Of a DNA stretch of 64,000 nt, positions 24,263 through 34,478 are shown piece after piece. The translations under genes were made by a program, and so were the position numbers. The DNA comes from Meloidogyne chitwoodi. Lineage: Eukaryota; Nematoda; Chromadorea; Rhabditida; Meloidogynidae. Where the stretch lies: NCBI GenBank assembly GCA_015183035.1, contig JACZZP010000015.1, forward strand, positions 1,240,001-1,304,000, read 5' to 3'. The notes under the pieces were generated by a model. The model had not been told where the DNA came from. It did not search any database and saw only the letters and a program-made list of their open reading frames with translations. Every line of letters begins with the position of its first letter. Position 1 is the first letter of the stretch.

Positions 24263-27200
24263 TTAATTACATTGAATTCTTCTCAAAAGTTGTGACCTTA
24301 ATAATTCTGAGGCTTCATTTCCAATAAATAAATTTAAAGGATTATCAACAATACGATTAAGTAATTCACTTTAAATAATTTATTTATTTTATTTTAATTA
24401 ATAAAAAAACTAACATATTACTTAATTGTCCAATACTTAATGCATAAAATTGAAGATTTGGAAAGTTTCGAATAGCCTTAGCTTGTTGAATTACTTCATC
24501 TTGAGAAAAACCTTTAAATTTAATTTTTAATTAATTTTTTAAAATTAATAAAAACCATCACTTAAAAGAATTACAATAATTGGAACCTTAAAATAATTAA
24601 TTAAAATAAATATTATTAAATAAATTAAATTATTTACTTGTCTTTTACGTTCTTCTAATAATTTAATTGCTTGTTTAAGTGCTTGACCAATATATGTTGT
24701 TCCTGTTATATGTCTAACCTTTTTTAAAAATAATTAATTTAAAAAAAATAAAAAAACTTTTTTATGAAAAGCTTCCATCATTTGCCAATTTTTTTTAAAA
24801 TAATCCCATTCCCATTCAATTTTTTGTAAATCAGAACTAGCAAATTGTAAAAGAGATACTCGATGATGTCCATTATTATTTAAATTAATATCATCATTTA
24901 ATTTAATATTTTTTAATATTTGTTTTAACCATTCTTTTTGTTTTTCATAAATTCGATGAACAGAACCACTAGAATCAACAATAAAAAGAATATCTAAAGA
25001 TGGACAAACAACTAAATATTTAAAAATAAAAATAAATTAAATTATTTTATAAGAGAATAATCTTTTAATTATTTAATATATATATTCTCTCAATATTATA
25101 TATTATTATTATATTTTTTACTTTTTTGTTTTATTCCAAATAATTTATTTTGTGAAGGATTATTTATTGTTGTTGTTGTTTCATAATTAAAAAATGTTGT
25201 AAAAGGTTGTTTAATATTATAATTATTAAATTTTGTTGTTTTATTATTTAAATTAATTGGTATTTTTGTTGTTGTTTTATTTAATATTTTAGATTTAATT
25301 GTTGTTGTTGTAATAATTGATTGTTTATAATTATTAATTTTTGTAAATTTATTTAATCTTTTTTTAAATAAATTAAAAAAAATAAAAAATAATATAAACC
25401 TATTATTATTTATTTTATTATTTTTATCTTCTTTATTTATTTTTTTAATTTTATTAATCATTTCTACTAAAATTGAATTTTTTTGTTGTTTTTCATTATT
25501 AAATTGTTCAATATTATAAAATTCAATAGAAGGTATTTTAGAAGAAGAAGAAGTTTTTAATCTTTGAGAAATTGATAAAGGTAATTCTACTTTTACAGGA
25601 AATGTTTTTGGTAATTTATTAATATTATTAATTGTTTTAGAAGATATTATTGGTTTTTTTGTTATTATTAAATCTTTTTAAATTTTTAAATTTAAATTAA
25701 AAATTATTTTTCTTTATCAAACCAGGTTTATTAGTAGTAGTAGTATTTAAAAATAAAGGTTTAATAGAAGAAGAAAAATAAGAAAAACTTAATGGTCTTT
25801 TAATTTGATTATTATTATTAAATTCTAATGGATCAAAAACATCTAATTCATCAGTATTTAATGGAATTTTAAAAGATTTAGCATTATTAAATAATAATAA
25901 TTGTTCTTCTTCTTCTCCATTAATATTATTACTAATATTTTGCTTAAAATTAAAATATATTTTTAATTATTTTTAAATTATTATTAAATACCTCTTTTTG
26001 TTTTTGAAATAATATATTACCTAATTATTTTAAAATTAATTAATTAATTAATTTAATAATAAAATACCTTCAATATTATTTTCAATAATTATTTTATTTT
26101 CTTTATTTTTATTATTAATTAATTTATTTATTTCATAATTTTCTTCTTCTTCTTCTTCATCAATTCCAAGCATTTCTTCTGCTTCAATATGTCTTTGCTC
26201 TAAAAATGCTTCAGACCCAATATTTAATTCTTTTAAACGTTCATTATTTTCTGCTAAAGAAAAAGCACCTCCATTAATTATTTTTAAATTATTAGATGAT
26301 TGTTTATTATTATTAATATTATTATGTCTTTTTTGTTCATTAAATGCTTCATCTCCAATTCTAGAACAAGCTCTTATACTTTCTGCTTCTGTTAATATTA
26401 TTTCACGAAGACGAGGCAATTCTTTCAAACTTTTTTAATTATTTAATTTTTTTTTAAATATATTTTTATCAATTTTAATATTTAATTAAATAAATATTTA
26501 CATCATCATTTATCTCCCCTTAACATTAATCACCCAAAATTTCTCTCCCCAAGAAAAGTGTTTACTCCAAAAAATCCCAATTTATTTTTCTGAAAAATTG
26601 TTTTAAAAAGTACCAATGTTTAAAATTTATAAATTAAAATTTACCTAAAAATATTATTTTCATTAAAATTAGAAATATTTGTTTTACCATCAATTAATAA
26701 AATTATAAAAATTTTAAAGTCTTTAATTTCATTTAATTTTTGTTGTTCAGATATAATTATATTTGGATTATTTGAAAAAATTAAAATAACCTAAAAGAGA
26801 GAAAAAATTAAATTATTTTTATTTTAAATTTATACTTTTTCTGCTTCTTTTCGATTTTCTCTATCTGACCTTAATAATTCTGATTCTGCCTTATGTAAAG
26901 CATAACTTTTTAATTAATTATTTAATTTTATTTTTTAATAATTATTTTTACCCAATTTTATTTGTTTGTTTAAATTGTAATAATTTAAGGTGAATATCCT
27001 TTCCTAAAGCAAATTCAATAAAAGGAAAGCCTGAATATTTGGCAGCTGCTATACGTACGGAATCCTTTTTTTTAATAAATAAATATATATTTAATAATTA
27101 AAAATATAATTTTATACTTGTTCAATAGGAAGTGATTCAATTAATGAAATAGCCCAACGTATATGTTCAATATATATTTTATCAATATTATTATTATTAT

Positions 27201-28592
27201 TTATTGAATCAAGAAGAAAAACAATATCCAATTTTGGTTGACAACGTTCTACAAAAATTCCTTCATCTTTATTTAAAAATATTAAAAAATATTTTTATTC
27301 TAATAAAAAGGCTTCTTCTCTTTAATTTTTTTATAAAATAATTTAAAAAAAAAATTATTTAAATAATTTTTTGGATAACCCTTTAAAAAAATAATTAATT
27401 TTATAAACTTACGTTTTTGTCTGTTATCTATTTCTATTATTTTATTTTGTCTTTTTTCTTCATTTTTATAATTATTTTGTTCAATTTGTTTATAATTTGA
27501 AATTAATTTTGTTTTATTTATTGTTTCTGATCTTTCTTTTAATGTTTTTTCTTCTTTAATTGTTGTTGTTTCTTCTTTTATCTTCTCTATTATTTTCTCT
27601 GTTGTTTCTTCTTCTTTTATCTTCTCTATTATTTTCTCTGTTGTTGTTTCTTCTTTTATCTTCTCTATTATTTTCTCTGTTGTTGTTTCTTCTTTTATCT
27701 TCTCTATTAGTTTCTCTGTTGTTGTTTCTTCTTCTTTTATTTTCTCTGTTGTTGTTTCTTCATTTATTTCTTCTAATTTATTTTTGTTTTTTGATTTGTT
27801 AACTAAATTATCTTTTTCAATGTTTTTTATTTCATTTTTAAAAATATTCTTCATAAATTTATTTTCATCTGTTTTATTATAATTTGTTAATATTTTAGTA
27901 ATTTCTGTTGTTTCTTTTAATTTTATTAAATTATGAATTGTAATATTATTATTATTATTTATTAATTCTTCTTTTAATTCATTTTTTATTAAAAAATTAT
28001 CTAAATTTGTTTTAATTTCAATTTGATTATTTTCTAAAAAATTATTATTTTGCTCATTATTTTCATCATAAATAATTGTTTTATTTATTATTTTATTATT
28101 ATCAATATTTAAATCATTATTTTTATTTTCTTCAAATAAATTATTTATTTCTTCATTTTCATTTAATTCTTCACCAGAACCATCTTTATTATTTTCTTCA
28201 ATATCATTTTCTTCTTCTTCTTTTTCTTCTTCTTCCTCTGCTTCTTCAGATTCAGTTTTCTCTTCATTTTCTATTTTTTGTTTATTTTCCTCTATCTCCT
28301 CTTCATTTTTATTTTTCTTTTGATTTTTATTTAAATTTTCTGATTTTTTATCCCTCATTAATAATGAATCTAATTGTTCCAAACTAGCATTTAAAGACCA
28401 ATCTTCTTCTTCATTATAAATTTTATGATTTTGTTCGTCATCATTTTGAATAAAATTTTGTTTTTCTAAAACTTTTTCTGTTTCCAATTCTGTTGAAAAA
28501 ACTTTTCCTAGGAAAAGAAAAATTAAAATAATTAATAAATAGTAGCTGTAATTAAATTTATATGATGAAAAAGAGAATTGAATATATATCAT
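24263..28592 (-). CDS. Secreted protein with two von Willebrand factor A domains
   Basis: Large multi-exon gene starting at 28592 with a signal segment (YYLLIILIFLFLGKVFS). A long Asn/Glu/Lys-rich region includes tandem TTTEKIIEKIKEE units. vWA 1 lies at about 26680-27275 (CQPKLDIVFLLDS, RIAAAKYSGFPFIEF, KVILIFSNNP). A central segment follows with LREIILTEAESIRACS, GDEAFNEQKRH and an Asn/Thr-rich linker. vWA 2 lies at about 24265-25015 (CPSLDILFIVDSSGSV, HRVSLLQFASS, GTTYIGQALKQAI, VPIIVILLSDGFSQDEV). The second domain has a full MIDAS (DSSGS, T, D). The first has a degenerate one (DSINN), so only vWA 2 is likely to bind metal-dependent ligands. The stop is at 24263-24265. Exon joins in the low-complexity middle are uncertain, and two adjacent genes cannot be fully excluded. 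No orthologue named. Confidence 0.72.
27556..27770 (-). repeat. Coding minisatellite: tandem TTTEKIIEKIKEE units
   Basis: On the minus strand the exon carries about five copies of a 36-42 bp unit encoding ETTTEKIIEKIKE with small length changes. It is amphipathic and probably helical. The opposite strand reads as a meaningless Leu/Ser-rich open frame. Copy number is likely polymorphic. Confidence 0.8.
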
Positions 28593-29010
28593 TTTTTAAT
28601 ATACTATTTAAAATAATTAGTATGAGTTCTTTATATAAATTAGGCAAATTGGCAAAAAAAATAAAAAATTGGACGACGTAGAATAATTTTACTTATAAAT
28701 GATAAATTTAAAATTATGGAAGACAATTTTGTAAAAAATATTACTTGAGACTAATTCCTTAAGCAATACATATAAGCTTTAAACAATATAGGTATATATT
28801 TATCTTTTTTTATTTTCTCCGTTTTATCATCAATCACCAACAGGGTTTTACTTTCATTTCAACCTTCACCACGAAATGCTTTCTTAAAAAATAGGTCGTT
28901 GTATATCTGCATGAGAAAAATATTAAACATATGTATTTATGCAATAAAAGTTGTTCCGGTTTGAATTACTCATAGTAATGAGAAAGTTACGGAAATTTTT
29001 AACTGAATAA
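28593..29010. promoter_or_regulatory. Upstream region of the vWA gene, left flank of the Helitron
   Basis: 418 bp between the vWA start codon and the Helitron 5' end. Mixed A/T-rich sequence; a small palindrome TTACTCATAGTAA lies near 28964-28976. It should hold the vWA promoter. The original continuation is at 34511. Confidence 0.5.
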
Positions 29011-29036
29011 TCTAATTATATAATTGAGAATGTTTG

Positions 29037-29060
29037 TCTGTTTGTTTGTTTGTTTGTTTG
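29037..29060. repeat. TTTG microsatellite near the Helitron 5' end
   Basis: Five or six TTTG copies, flanked by TGTCTG and TGTCCGG. Such TGTCTG/TTTG-rich starts are frequent at Helitron 5' ends. Confidence 0.75.
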
Positions 29061-29119
29061 TCCGGTTTTTATAGACAAATGATTGGGGGAAGTGAAAATA
29101 GGGGGTTTTTATAGTAGGG

Positions 29120-29263
29120 TTTGAAACTTGAAAATAAACTTGGATTTGAAACTTGAAAATAAACTTGAACTTAAAACTTGAAAATAAACTTAGAACTTGA
29201 ACTTAAAACTTAGAACTTGAAAATAAACTTGAACTAAAAAATTGAAAATAAACTCAGAACTTG
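29120..29263. repeat. Minisatellite of ACTTGAAAATAAACTTG-type units
   Basis: About six imperfect copies of ACTTGAAAATAAACTT with variable spacers (GGATTTGA, GAACTTAA, AGAACTTG). They lie in the Helitron leader, upstream of the Rep gene TATA box. No coding role is seen. Confidence 0.65.
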
Positions 29264-29267
29264 GATA

Positions 29268-29276
29268 CTATATAAA
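29268..29276 (+). promoter_or_regulatory. TATA-box-like site of the Helitron Rep-helicase gene
   Basis: CTATATAAA lies about 80 nt upstream of the ATG at 29357, at a suitable distance for a short 5' leader. Identified from consensus and position only. Confidence 0.45.
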
Positions 29277-29356
29277 CCCTGTATTTTGTTCAGTTTTTAA
29301 CGCCACTACAATTAAACAAATAAACAACAACGCTTCATTCTGCATTTTTTTTAAAT

Positions 29357-29779
29357 ATGGACGCCGACGAACCTTGCTGCTCCAGCGACGTCGACGTACC
29401 CTGTTGCTCCAATGACGCCGACGAACCCTGCTGCTCCAGTGACGCAAGACGAAAAAGGAGGAGTCGTGCCGAGGAAACTGAGCATCTTAGAACTCTTAGA
29501 TTAATTAGTCAGAAAGCAAGACAGCAGTCTTTGCGATTTGAAGAGGACGAAAGTCAAAGAAGTATTAGATTAATTAGTCAGAAAGCGAGACAGGAGTCTC
29601 TGCGATCTGAAGAGAACGAGAATCTTAGAAATCTTAGATTAATTAGTCAGAAAGCGAGACAGCAGTCTCTGCGATCTGAAGAGAACGAGAATCTTAGAAA
29701 TGTTAGATTAATTAGTCAGAAAGCAAGACAGCAGTCTTTGCGATCTGAAGAGACGAAAATACTAGAAATCTTAGATTAA
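29357..29779 (+). CDS. Helitron ORF fragment: Cys-rich start plus 23-residue repeats
   Basis: A 140-codon open frame from the first ATG of the Helitron gene. It starts with three copies of a DADEPCCSSD-type unit with paired cysteines. Then come a basic stretch (ARRKRRSRAEE) and four 23-residue repeats of the form RLISQKARQQSLRSEENEN plus three residues. It ends early because of the 1-bp deletion. Without that loss the frame would run into the Rep domain, so this is the broken N-terminus rather than a separate gene. Confidence 0.75.
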   Translation: MDADEPCCSSDVDVPCCSNDADEPCCSSDARRKRRSRAEETEHLRTLRLISQKARQQSLRFEEDESQRSIRLISQKARQESLRSEENENLRNLRLISQKARQQSLRSEENENLRNVRLISQKARQQSLRSEETKILEILD

Positions 29780-29910
29780 TTAGTCAGAAAGCGAGACAGC
29801 AGTCTCTGCGATCTGAAGAGAAAGAGAATATTAGAAATAATAGATTAATTAGTCAGAAAGCGAGACAGCAGTCTCTGCGATCTGAAGAGGACGAAAGTCA
29901 AAGAAATCTT
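29498..29910 (+). repeat. Six 69-bp tandem repeats encoding 23-residue units
   Basis: Units begin AGATTAATTAGTCAGAAAGC at 29498, 29567, 29636, 29705, 29773 and 29842, with a degenerate continuation at 29911. The spacing is 69 bp except 68 bp for the fourth. Each encodes an Arg/Gln/Glu-rich helix of 23 residues. The period and composition recall the STPR (score-and-three amino-acid peptide repeat) DNA-binding motif, which is an inference. Confidence 0.85.
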
Positions 29911-31794
29911 AGACTTGAAAAAGATAGACAGAGGAGAGCGATCAAAAGATCGCTTGAATCTGACCAAGAACGAGAAGAAAGACTTATAGTTCAGAGAAAA
30001 AGACAAAAAAAGTATCAAGGGCAACCTGCCGTACAAAAGTACCAAGCAGGTTGTTTAGAATTAGCAACTGAGAATAAACTTAGTGATTTGAATGTTGAAT
30101 GCATGCATTGCGGTGCTTTGCATTTTGCAGAAGAGAAAACTAGAGGTAATTCATTCAATGACTGTTGCCATCATGGTAAGGTTGTTGATTTGAATATACC
30201 TGAGCAGGATTTTCCTGAAGAATTGAGAAATTTGTTTTTGAAGTTTGATGCAAGGCACGTGAATTTCTTTGGCAATATCCGTCATTTGAATAGTAGCGTG
30301 TCCTTTGCTTCAATGAATCCATTGAGATATAGATATCCTAGCACAAGAGGACCGTATTGCTTTCGCATATACGGTCAAGTATACCACAAATTAAACGTGG
30401 CATTGAATCCAGATTTAGGCGATGAACCTGCTTACGGGCAGATCTTCATCGTAGATACTGCTGAGGCAATGAGGGCAATGACAAAGGCGAATGCCGGAGT
30501 TAATCCTGAATTGCTTAGAACAGTGTATGAGATAATTAGAAGGAGTAATCCTTTTGCTGAGGCTTATATGATGATGAAGGAAGAAGAATCTTCTGAATTC
30601 GAAAAAGCTAGATTAGAAAATAGAGAGCCAACTGAGATCAAACTTTTGTTTGAAACCGGAAGGCAGTTAGATAGAAGATTAGGGTACAATGTACCAAGAG
30701 CTAACGAGGTTGCAGCTGTGTATGTACCCGGTGCGGACGGGGAAGTACCAGATGCAAAGGTTGTCGTAAGACAACATGGAAAAGAGTTAAAGATTTTAAA
30801 TAGTGCTGATGCGATGGTTACTCCAATGACTTACCCGCTTTTTTATCCGCGTGGTACTCTTGGTTGGCATCCAGAGCTGAGGCAGAGTAATAGTACTAGA
30901 AGAGTTACTAGGCTGCAGTATGTATGCTACAGCTTGGCAATACGAAATGAGTTCAATCCTATTTTATATGGAGGAAAACTCTTTCAACAGTATTGCGTAG
31001 ATGAGTATGTGAAAATAGAAGGAGATAGATTGAGATGGATTCGTATGAATCAGAAAAAGATATGTGCTGAGGCATATAAGAATATAGATAACATTATGTT
31101 AAATAGATCTCGAGAATTAGATTTGCCCCTAGGTCGGAAGGTAATACTTCCGCCAAGTGTGACAAATAGTCCTAGATATGTTGAGAAGCATTTTCAAGAT
31201 GCTATGGCCATAGTCAGGAGGTTTGGAAATCCAGATCTTTTCTTTACTATGACATGTAACCCTAGATGGTTAGAGATCGAGAATAATTTGTTTGATAAAC
31301 AAGTATCTAGCGATCGACCAGATTTGGTTGTTCGAGTGTTTTATTTGAAAGTAAAGGCTGTTATGCAGCAAATAGTAAATTTGAGGATATTTGGAAGTGT
31401 CATAGCCTGGATGTATCCTGTGGAAAATCAGGGCAGAGGCCTTCCTCATATTCATTTGCTTTTGACTCTTTCCGAAGAGGATAAGTTATTGACATCGGAA
31501 GATGTTGATAATAGAGGTATTAGTGCTAGAATACCAGAAAGAGATACTGAGTTATTTGATTTAGTAAAGAGATTTATGATACATGGTCCATGCGGAAGTT
31601 TGAATCCAAACTCTCCATGCATGGAAGAGATAATAGAAAATGGAAAAAGTATTAGGAAATGCTCTAAGGGTTATCCTAAAGCATTTCAGGATAAGACATT
31701 AGTCTTAGAGAAAGGTTTGACGTTATACGCCAGACCTGATGATGGTAGAAAAGTAGAAGTATTAGTCTCTGGAAACAGAGTAATTAGACAATAG
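29773..31794 (+). CDS. Helitron Rep (HUH nuclease) segment
   Basis: Open frame after the first lesion. The first in-frame ATG of the Rep part is 30103 (MHCGALHFAEE). It contains the Helitron-like N domain: YVEKHFQDAMAIVRRFGNPD, FFTMTCNPRWLEIE, and the HUH motif in GRGLPHIHLLLTL, where the two His coordinate the metal for DNA nicking. C-terminal to that are FMIHGPCGSLNPNSPCM and CSKGYPKAFQ, conserved in the family. It ends at a premature TAG (31792-31794) caused by a one-base frame change about ten bases earlier. The two-tyrosine motif lies just beyond, at the start of the next segment (YLHKYVHK). Confidence 0.85.
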   Translation, partial: RLISQKARQQSLRSEEKENIRNNRLISQKARQQSLRSEEDESQRNLRLEKDRQRRAIKRSLESDQEREERLIVQRKRQKKYQGQPAVQKYQAGCLELATENKLSDLNVECMHCGALHFAEEKTRGNSFNDCCHHGKVVDLNIPEQDFPEELRNLFLKFDARHVNFFGNIRHLNSSVSFASMNPLRYRYPSTRGPYCFRIYGQVYHKLNVALNPDLGDEPAYGQIFIVDTAEAMRAMTKANAGVNPELLRTVYEIIRRSNPFAEAYMMMKEEESSEFEKARLENREPTEIKLLFETGRQLDRRLGYNVPRANEVAAVYVPGADGEVPDAKVVVRQHGKELKILNSADAMVTPMTYPLFYPRGTLGWHPELRQSNSTRRVTRLQYVCYSLAIRNEFNPILYGGKLFQQYCVDEYVKIEGDRLRWIRMNQKKICAEAYKNIDNIMLNRSRELDLPLGRKVILPPSVTNSPRYVEKHFQDAMAIVRRFGNPDLFFTMTCNPRWLEIENNLFDKQVSSDRPDLVVRVFYLKVKAVMQQIVNLRIFGSVIAWMYPVENQGRGLPHIHLLLTLSEEDKLLTSEDVDNRGISARIPERDTELFDLVKRFMIHGPCGSLNPNSPCMEEIIENGKSIRKCSKGYPKAFQDKTLVLEKGLTLYARPDDGRKVEVLVSGNRVIRQ

Positions 31795-31872
31795 ATGGGT
31801 TGTACCTCACAATCCTTATCTATTGAAAGTATTTAGATGCCACATTAACCTTGAAAAAGTTAATAGCATTAG

Positions 31873-34155
31873 TTGGTGAAATACTTGCACAAGTATGTTC
31901 ATAAACCACCGGATAGAGCAAGATTAGAATTAGAAACTAGAAATGATCATGATGAAGTTAAAGAGTTTATAGATGCTAGATATGTCTGTCCTCAAGAGGC
32001 AGTCTGGAGAATTTTAGAACTTCCTATGTATGATAGAAGTCATAGTATTATGGCCCTGCCTGTTCATTTACAGGGCGAGCAAATTTGTTATTTTGATGAG
32101 TCTATGACTCAGGAAGAGATATTAGAAAGAACGAGAAATTGTTCTGAGTTATTAGCTTATTTTGATTTGAATAAGAGAAGTAATTCTTCTAAGGCTTTAC
32201 TGTACCATCAGTTGCCTGAAAAGTATTGCTTTAGTAAAGGAATATGGACTGAGCGTAAGAAACATTTTAACGCAATTGGTCGTATGGTTAAAGTATCACC
32301 TGCAGGACCGGAGCGGTACCACCTACGGCTTTTGTTGTTGAATGTTAGAGGGGCTTCTTCTTATGAAGAGCTCAAGACTATTAGGCGTTCAGATGGCTCA
32401 GTTAAGGTCTGTATGACATTTTCTGAAGCATGTCTTGAACGCGGGTTAATTAGAAATGATGAAGAGTGGAAAAAGGCCTTGGAAGAGGCAATTAGTTTTG
32501 AGATGCCTAGAAAATTGCGAGATTTTTTTGCTTTGATATTAGTCCATTGCAATCCGGCAAAACCGGAGGAGCTTTGGTTGATGTTTAGAGATTCTTTAGC
32601 AGAAGATTTCATTAGAAATTTTTCTGTAGATTTAGCATATGCGAAAGCATATAGAGAAATAGCTATTAGTATTGTAAAGGGTGGGAAGTCACTTGCTGAT
32701 TTTCCTACCATGGAACAAATAGACTTAGCGGAGGATGTAGAAGCTGCATTCAATGCTAAAGAAGAAAAAGAATTAGGCTTATCTGCATATAATGTTATGT
32801 ATGATGAGCAGAGATTAATAGTTGATGAGATTATGAATAGAGTTAATAGACCTGTTCTTGAGCCTGCGTTCTACTTTTTAAGTGGACCAGGTGGAACAGG
32901 TAAGACCCATGTGAACAATACAATTGTTCATATGCTTAGAGGAGAAAACAAGAAAATTTGTACTATGGCCTTTACCGGTATGGCAGCTACTTTGATGCCT
33001 GCCGGTAGGACTTTGCATAATAGATTTGGATTAGCATTAGATATGAGCAATTCGAACATTGGCCCTAGAAATAAGGCATGGATTGAATTAAAAGAAACCG
33101 AGGTGTTCATATGCGATGAAGCGCCTATGATAAATAAGCGTGCATTAAGAACACTAGATGAAAAGTTAAAAGAGATCATGAATAATGATATAGTATTTGG
33201 TGGTAAAGTAATGCTTTGGACGGGTGACTTTCGTCAAACCCTACCAATTCAGAAACATGCCACGAGAGCAGAGGTGGTCAACTCGACCATAAAGAGAAGC
33301 GAGTATTGGAGTATTTCAAATAAATACAAGTTATCTAGAAATATGAGAGCTCTAGAAACAGAGCAAGAATTTGCAAGAGATTTGATAGAAATAGGGAATG
33401 GTAAATGGAATGATGAAAATGATTCAATTATATTACCATCCGAGTGTATTAGTTTCGGCGATTTAGCCGAAGAGATTTTTGCACATAGTATTGATTCTGA
33501 GAATTTTGATGAAATGGCCAATAGTGCCATTTTAGCACCAAAGAATATAGATGTATTTGAGATAAATACTAGAGTATTAGAAATGTTACCTGGAAAAGAG
33601 ATTTTGTATACTAGCATTGACCACGCTGAAGATGAAAATCGACAGCGTGTTAATGAGTATTTAGACGAGTATTTGAATGCGCTAAGACCAAATGGTTTTT
33701 CAGTGCATGAGCTAAAGTTAAAGAAAAATGCAGTTGTTATGTTAATTAGAAATTTGAATATAGAAAAAGGTCTCTGTAATGGGACAAGAATGAGAGTTGA
33801 GGAGATGAATGCAAACTTAATTGTTTGTAGGATTCTGACTGGAGATAAGGCAGGTCAAACTGCGTATATACCTCGAATAACACTTTGTTGTTCCGAGGAA
33901 TACCCGTTTGATTTGCATAGACACCAATTCCCATTGGTGCTAGCTTTTGCTATGACGATTAATAAGGCTCAGGGGCAAACCCTTGAGCGAGTTGGAATAG
34001 ATTTAAGAAAAGAGGTCTTCGGACATGGACAATTGTATGTGGCTCTTTCGAGAGCTAGATCTTGGAATATGATAAAAGTTAAATTAGATAATAGTAATAG
34101 TGATCGAAAGGTCAAGAATGTAGTTTATAAAGAAATTTTAGATGAGAGAGACTAG
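31873..34155 (+). CDS. Helitron helicase segment (PIF1-like SF1 helicase)
   Basis: About 760 codons, same frame as the Rep segment but separated by the shifted stretch. It begins with the two-tyrosine motif VKYLHKYVHKPPD, part of the Rep active site. Helicase motifs follow in order: SGPGGTGKTHVN (Walker A, near 32881-32917), TMAFTGMAATLMPAGRTLH, VFICDEAPMIN (Walker B), WTGDFRQTLPI (motif III), YKLSRNMRA (motif IV region), TINKAQGQTLERVG (motif V) and LYVALSRARSW (motif VI). This set is diagnostic of PIF1/RecD-type 5'-3' helicases found in Helitrons. No internal stop is present. Host PIF1 genes lack the Rep part, so this is not the cellular PIF1. Confidence 0.9.
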   Translation: MVKYLHKYVHKPPDRARLELETRNDHDEVKEFIDARYVCPQEAVWRILELPMYDRSHSIMALPVHLQGEQICYFDESMTQEEILERTRNCSELLAYFDLNKRSNSSKALLYHQLPEKYCFSKGIWTERKKHFNAIGRMVKVSPAGPERYHLRLLLLNVRGASSYEELKTIRRSDGSVKVCMTFSEACLERGLIRNDEEWKKALEEAISFEMPRKLRDFFALILVHCNPAKPEELWLMFRDSLAEDFIRNFSVDLAYAKAYREIAISIVKGGKSLADFPTMEQIDLAEDVEAAFNAKEEKELGLSAYNVMYDEQRLIVDEIMNRVNRPVLEPAFYFLSGPGGTGKTHVNNTIVHMLRGENKKICTMAFTGMAATLMPAGRTLHNRFGLALDMSNSNIGPRNKAWIELKETEVFICDEAPMINKRALRTLDEKLKEIMNNDIVFGGKVMLWTGDFRQTLPIQKHATRAEVVNSTIKRSEYWSISNKYKLSRNMRALETEQEFARDLIEIGNGKWNDENDSIILPSECISFGDLAEEIFAHSIDSENFDEMANSAILAPKNIDVFEINTRVLEMLPGKEILYTSIDHAEDENRQRVNEYLDEYLNALRPNGFSVHELKLKKNAVVMLIRNLNIEKGLCNGTRMRVEEMNANLIVCRILTGDKAGQTAYIPRITLCCSEEYPFDLHRHQFPLVLAFAMTINKAQGQTLERVGIDLRKEVFGHGQLYVALSRARSWNMIKVKLDNSNSDRKVKNVVYKEILDERD

Positions 34156-34178
34156 GATATCTTAGTTCTTAGAAAAAT

Positions 34179-34194
34179 AGGCGTATTTTCATAC
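34179..34194. other. Short hairpin just after the Helitron helicase stop
   Basis: GCGTA-TTTTCA-TACGC, a 5-bp stem 24 nt past the TAG. It could shape the mRNA 3' end; no function is shown. Confidence 0.35.
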
Positions 34195-34478
34195 GCGAGT
34201 TATTAAGATATAGATTTGAGAAAGTTTGATATTTTCTACTCACCCATATTTATTACTCACCCATTTTTTATTAAATGTTTTTATTTGTATTATTATATTA
34301 CTTTTATTTGTATATTAATTTAACTTTGAATAAAATGTTTTTGTATTTGTTCTTTTGTTTTTTAACTTTATAGTTTAAGTTTATTGAGGTTTTGTTTAAA
34401 GTTTGAATAGATTCTTAAGTTATTTTTGAAAATTTGTTATTGTTTAAAAGTTTATTATATATTGTCAAAAGTTTATTG

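Larger units (their letters stand above)
29357..34155 (+). pseudogene. Helitron Rep-helicase gene, interrupted by three frame changes
   Basis: The whole transposase gene: N-terminal repeats, zinc-finger-like CMHCGALHF, Helitron-like N domain, HUH motif, two-tyrosine motif and C-terminal SF1 helicase. Family proteins nick, transfer and unwind DNA during rolling-circle transposition. The frame is broken by a 1-bp deletion inside the repeat unit 29705-29772 (68 instead of 69 bp). It is broken again by a compensating pair that puts the segment from about 31787 to 31872 one base out of frame. Protein similarity continues across that segment (RWVVPHNPYLLKVF, HINLEKVNS). It is therefore decayed coding sequence, not an intron, although GT and AG happen to flank it. 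All key catalytic motifs survive, so decay is recent, or the lesions are assembly errors. Confidence 0.85.

Noticed and set aside
27560..27802. Leu/Ser-rich open frame on the plus strand
   Set aside because: It is the antisense of the TTTEKIIEKIKEE minisatellite in the vWA gene; low complexity, no gene features.
29498..29910. Regular 69-bp direct repeats as a possible CRISPR array
   Set aside because: Units abut with no unique spacers, they are in frame with a Helitron protein, and the genome is eukaryotic.
31776..31872. Intron between Helitron Rep and helicase parts
   Set aside because: It has GT and AG at the edges, but the shifted frame encodes sequence conserved in Helitron Rep proteins.
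32361..33617. Long minus-strand open frames across the Helitron helicase
   Set aside because: They are shadows of the helicase frame, with no recognisable domains.
31873..34155. Host PIF1 helicase gene
   Set aside because: It is continuous with Rep and the two-tyrosine motif and lies inside Helitron ends, so it is transposon-borne.
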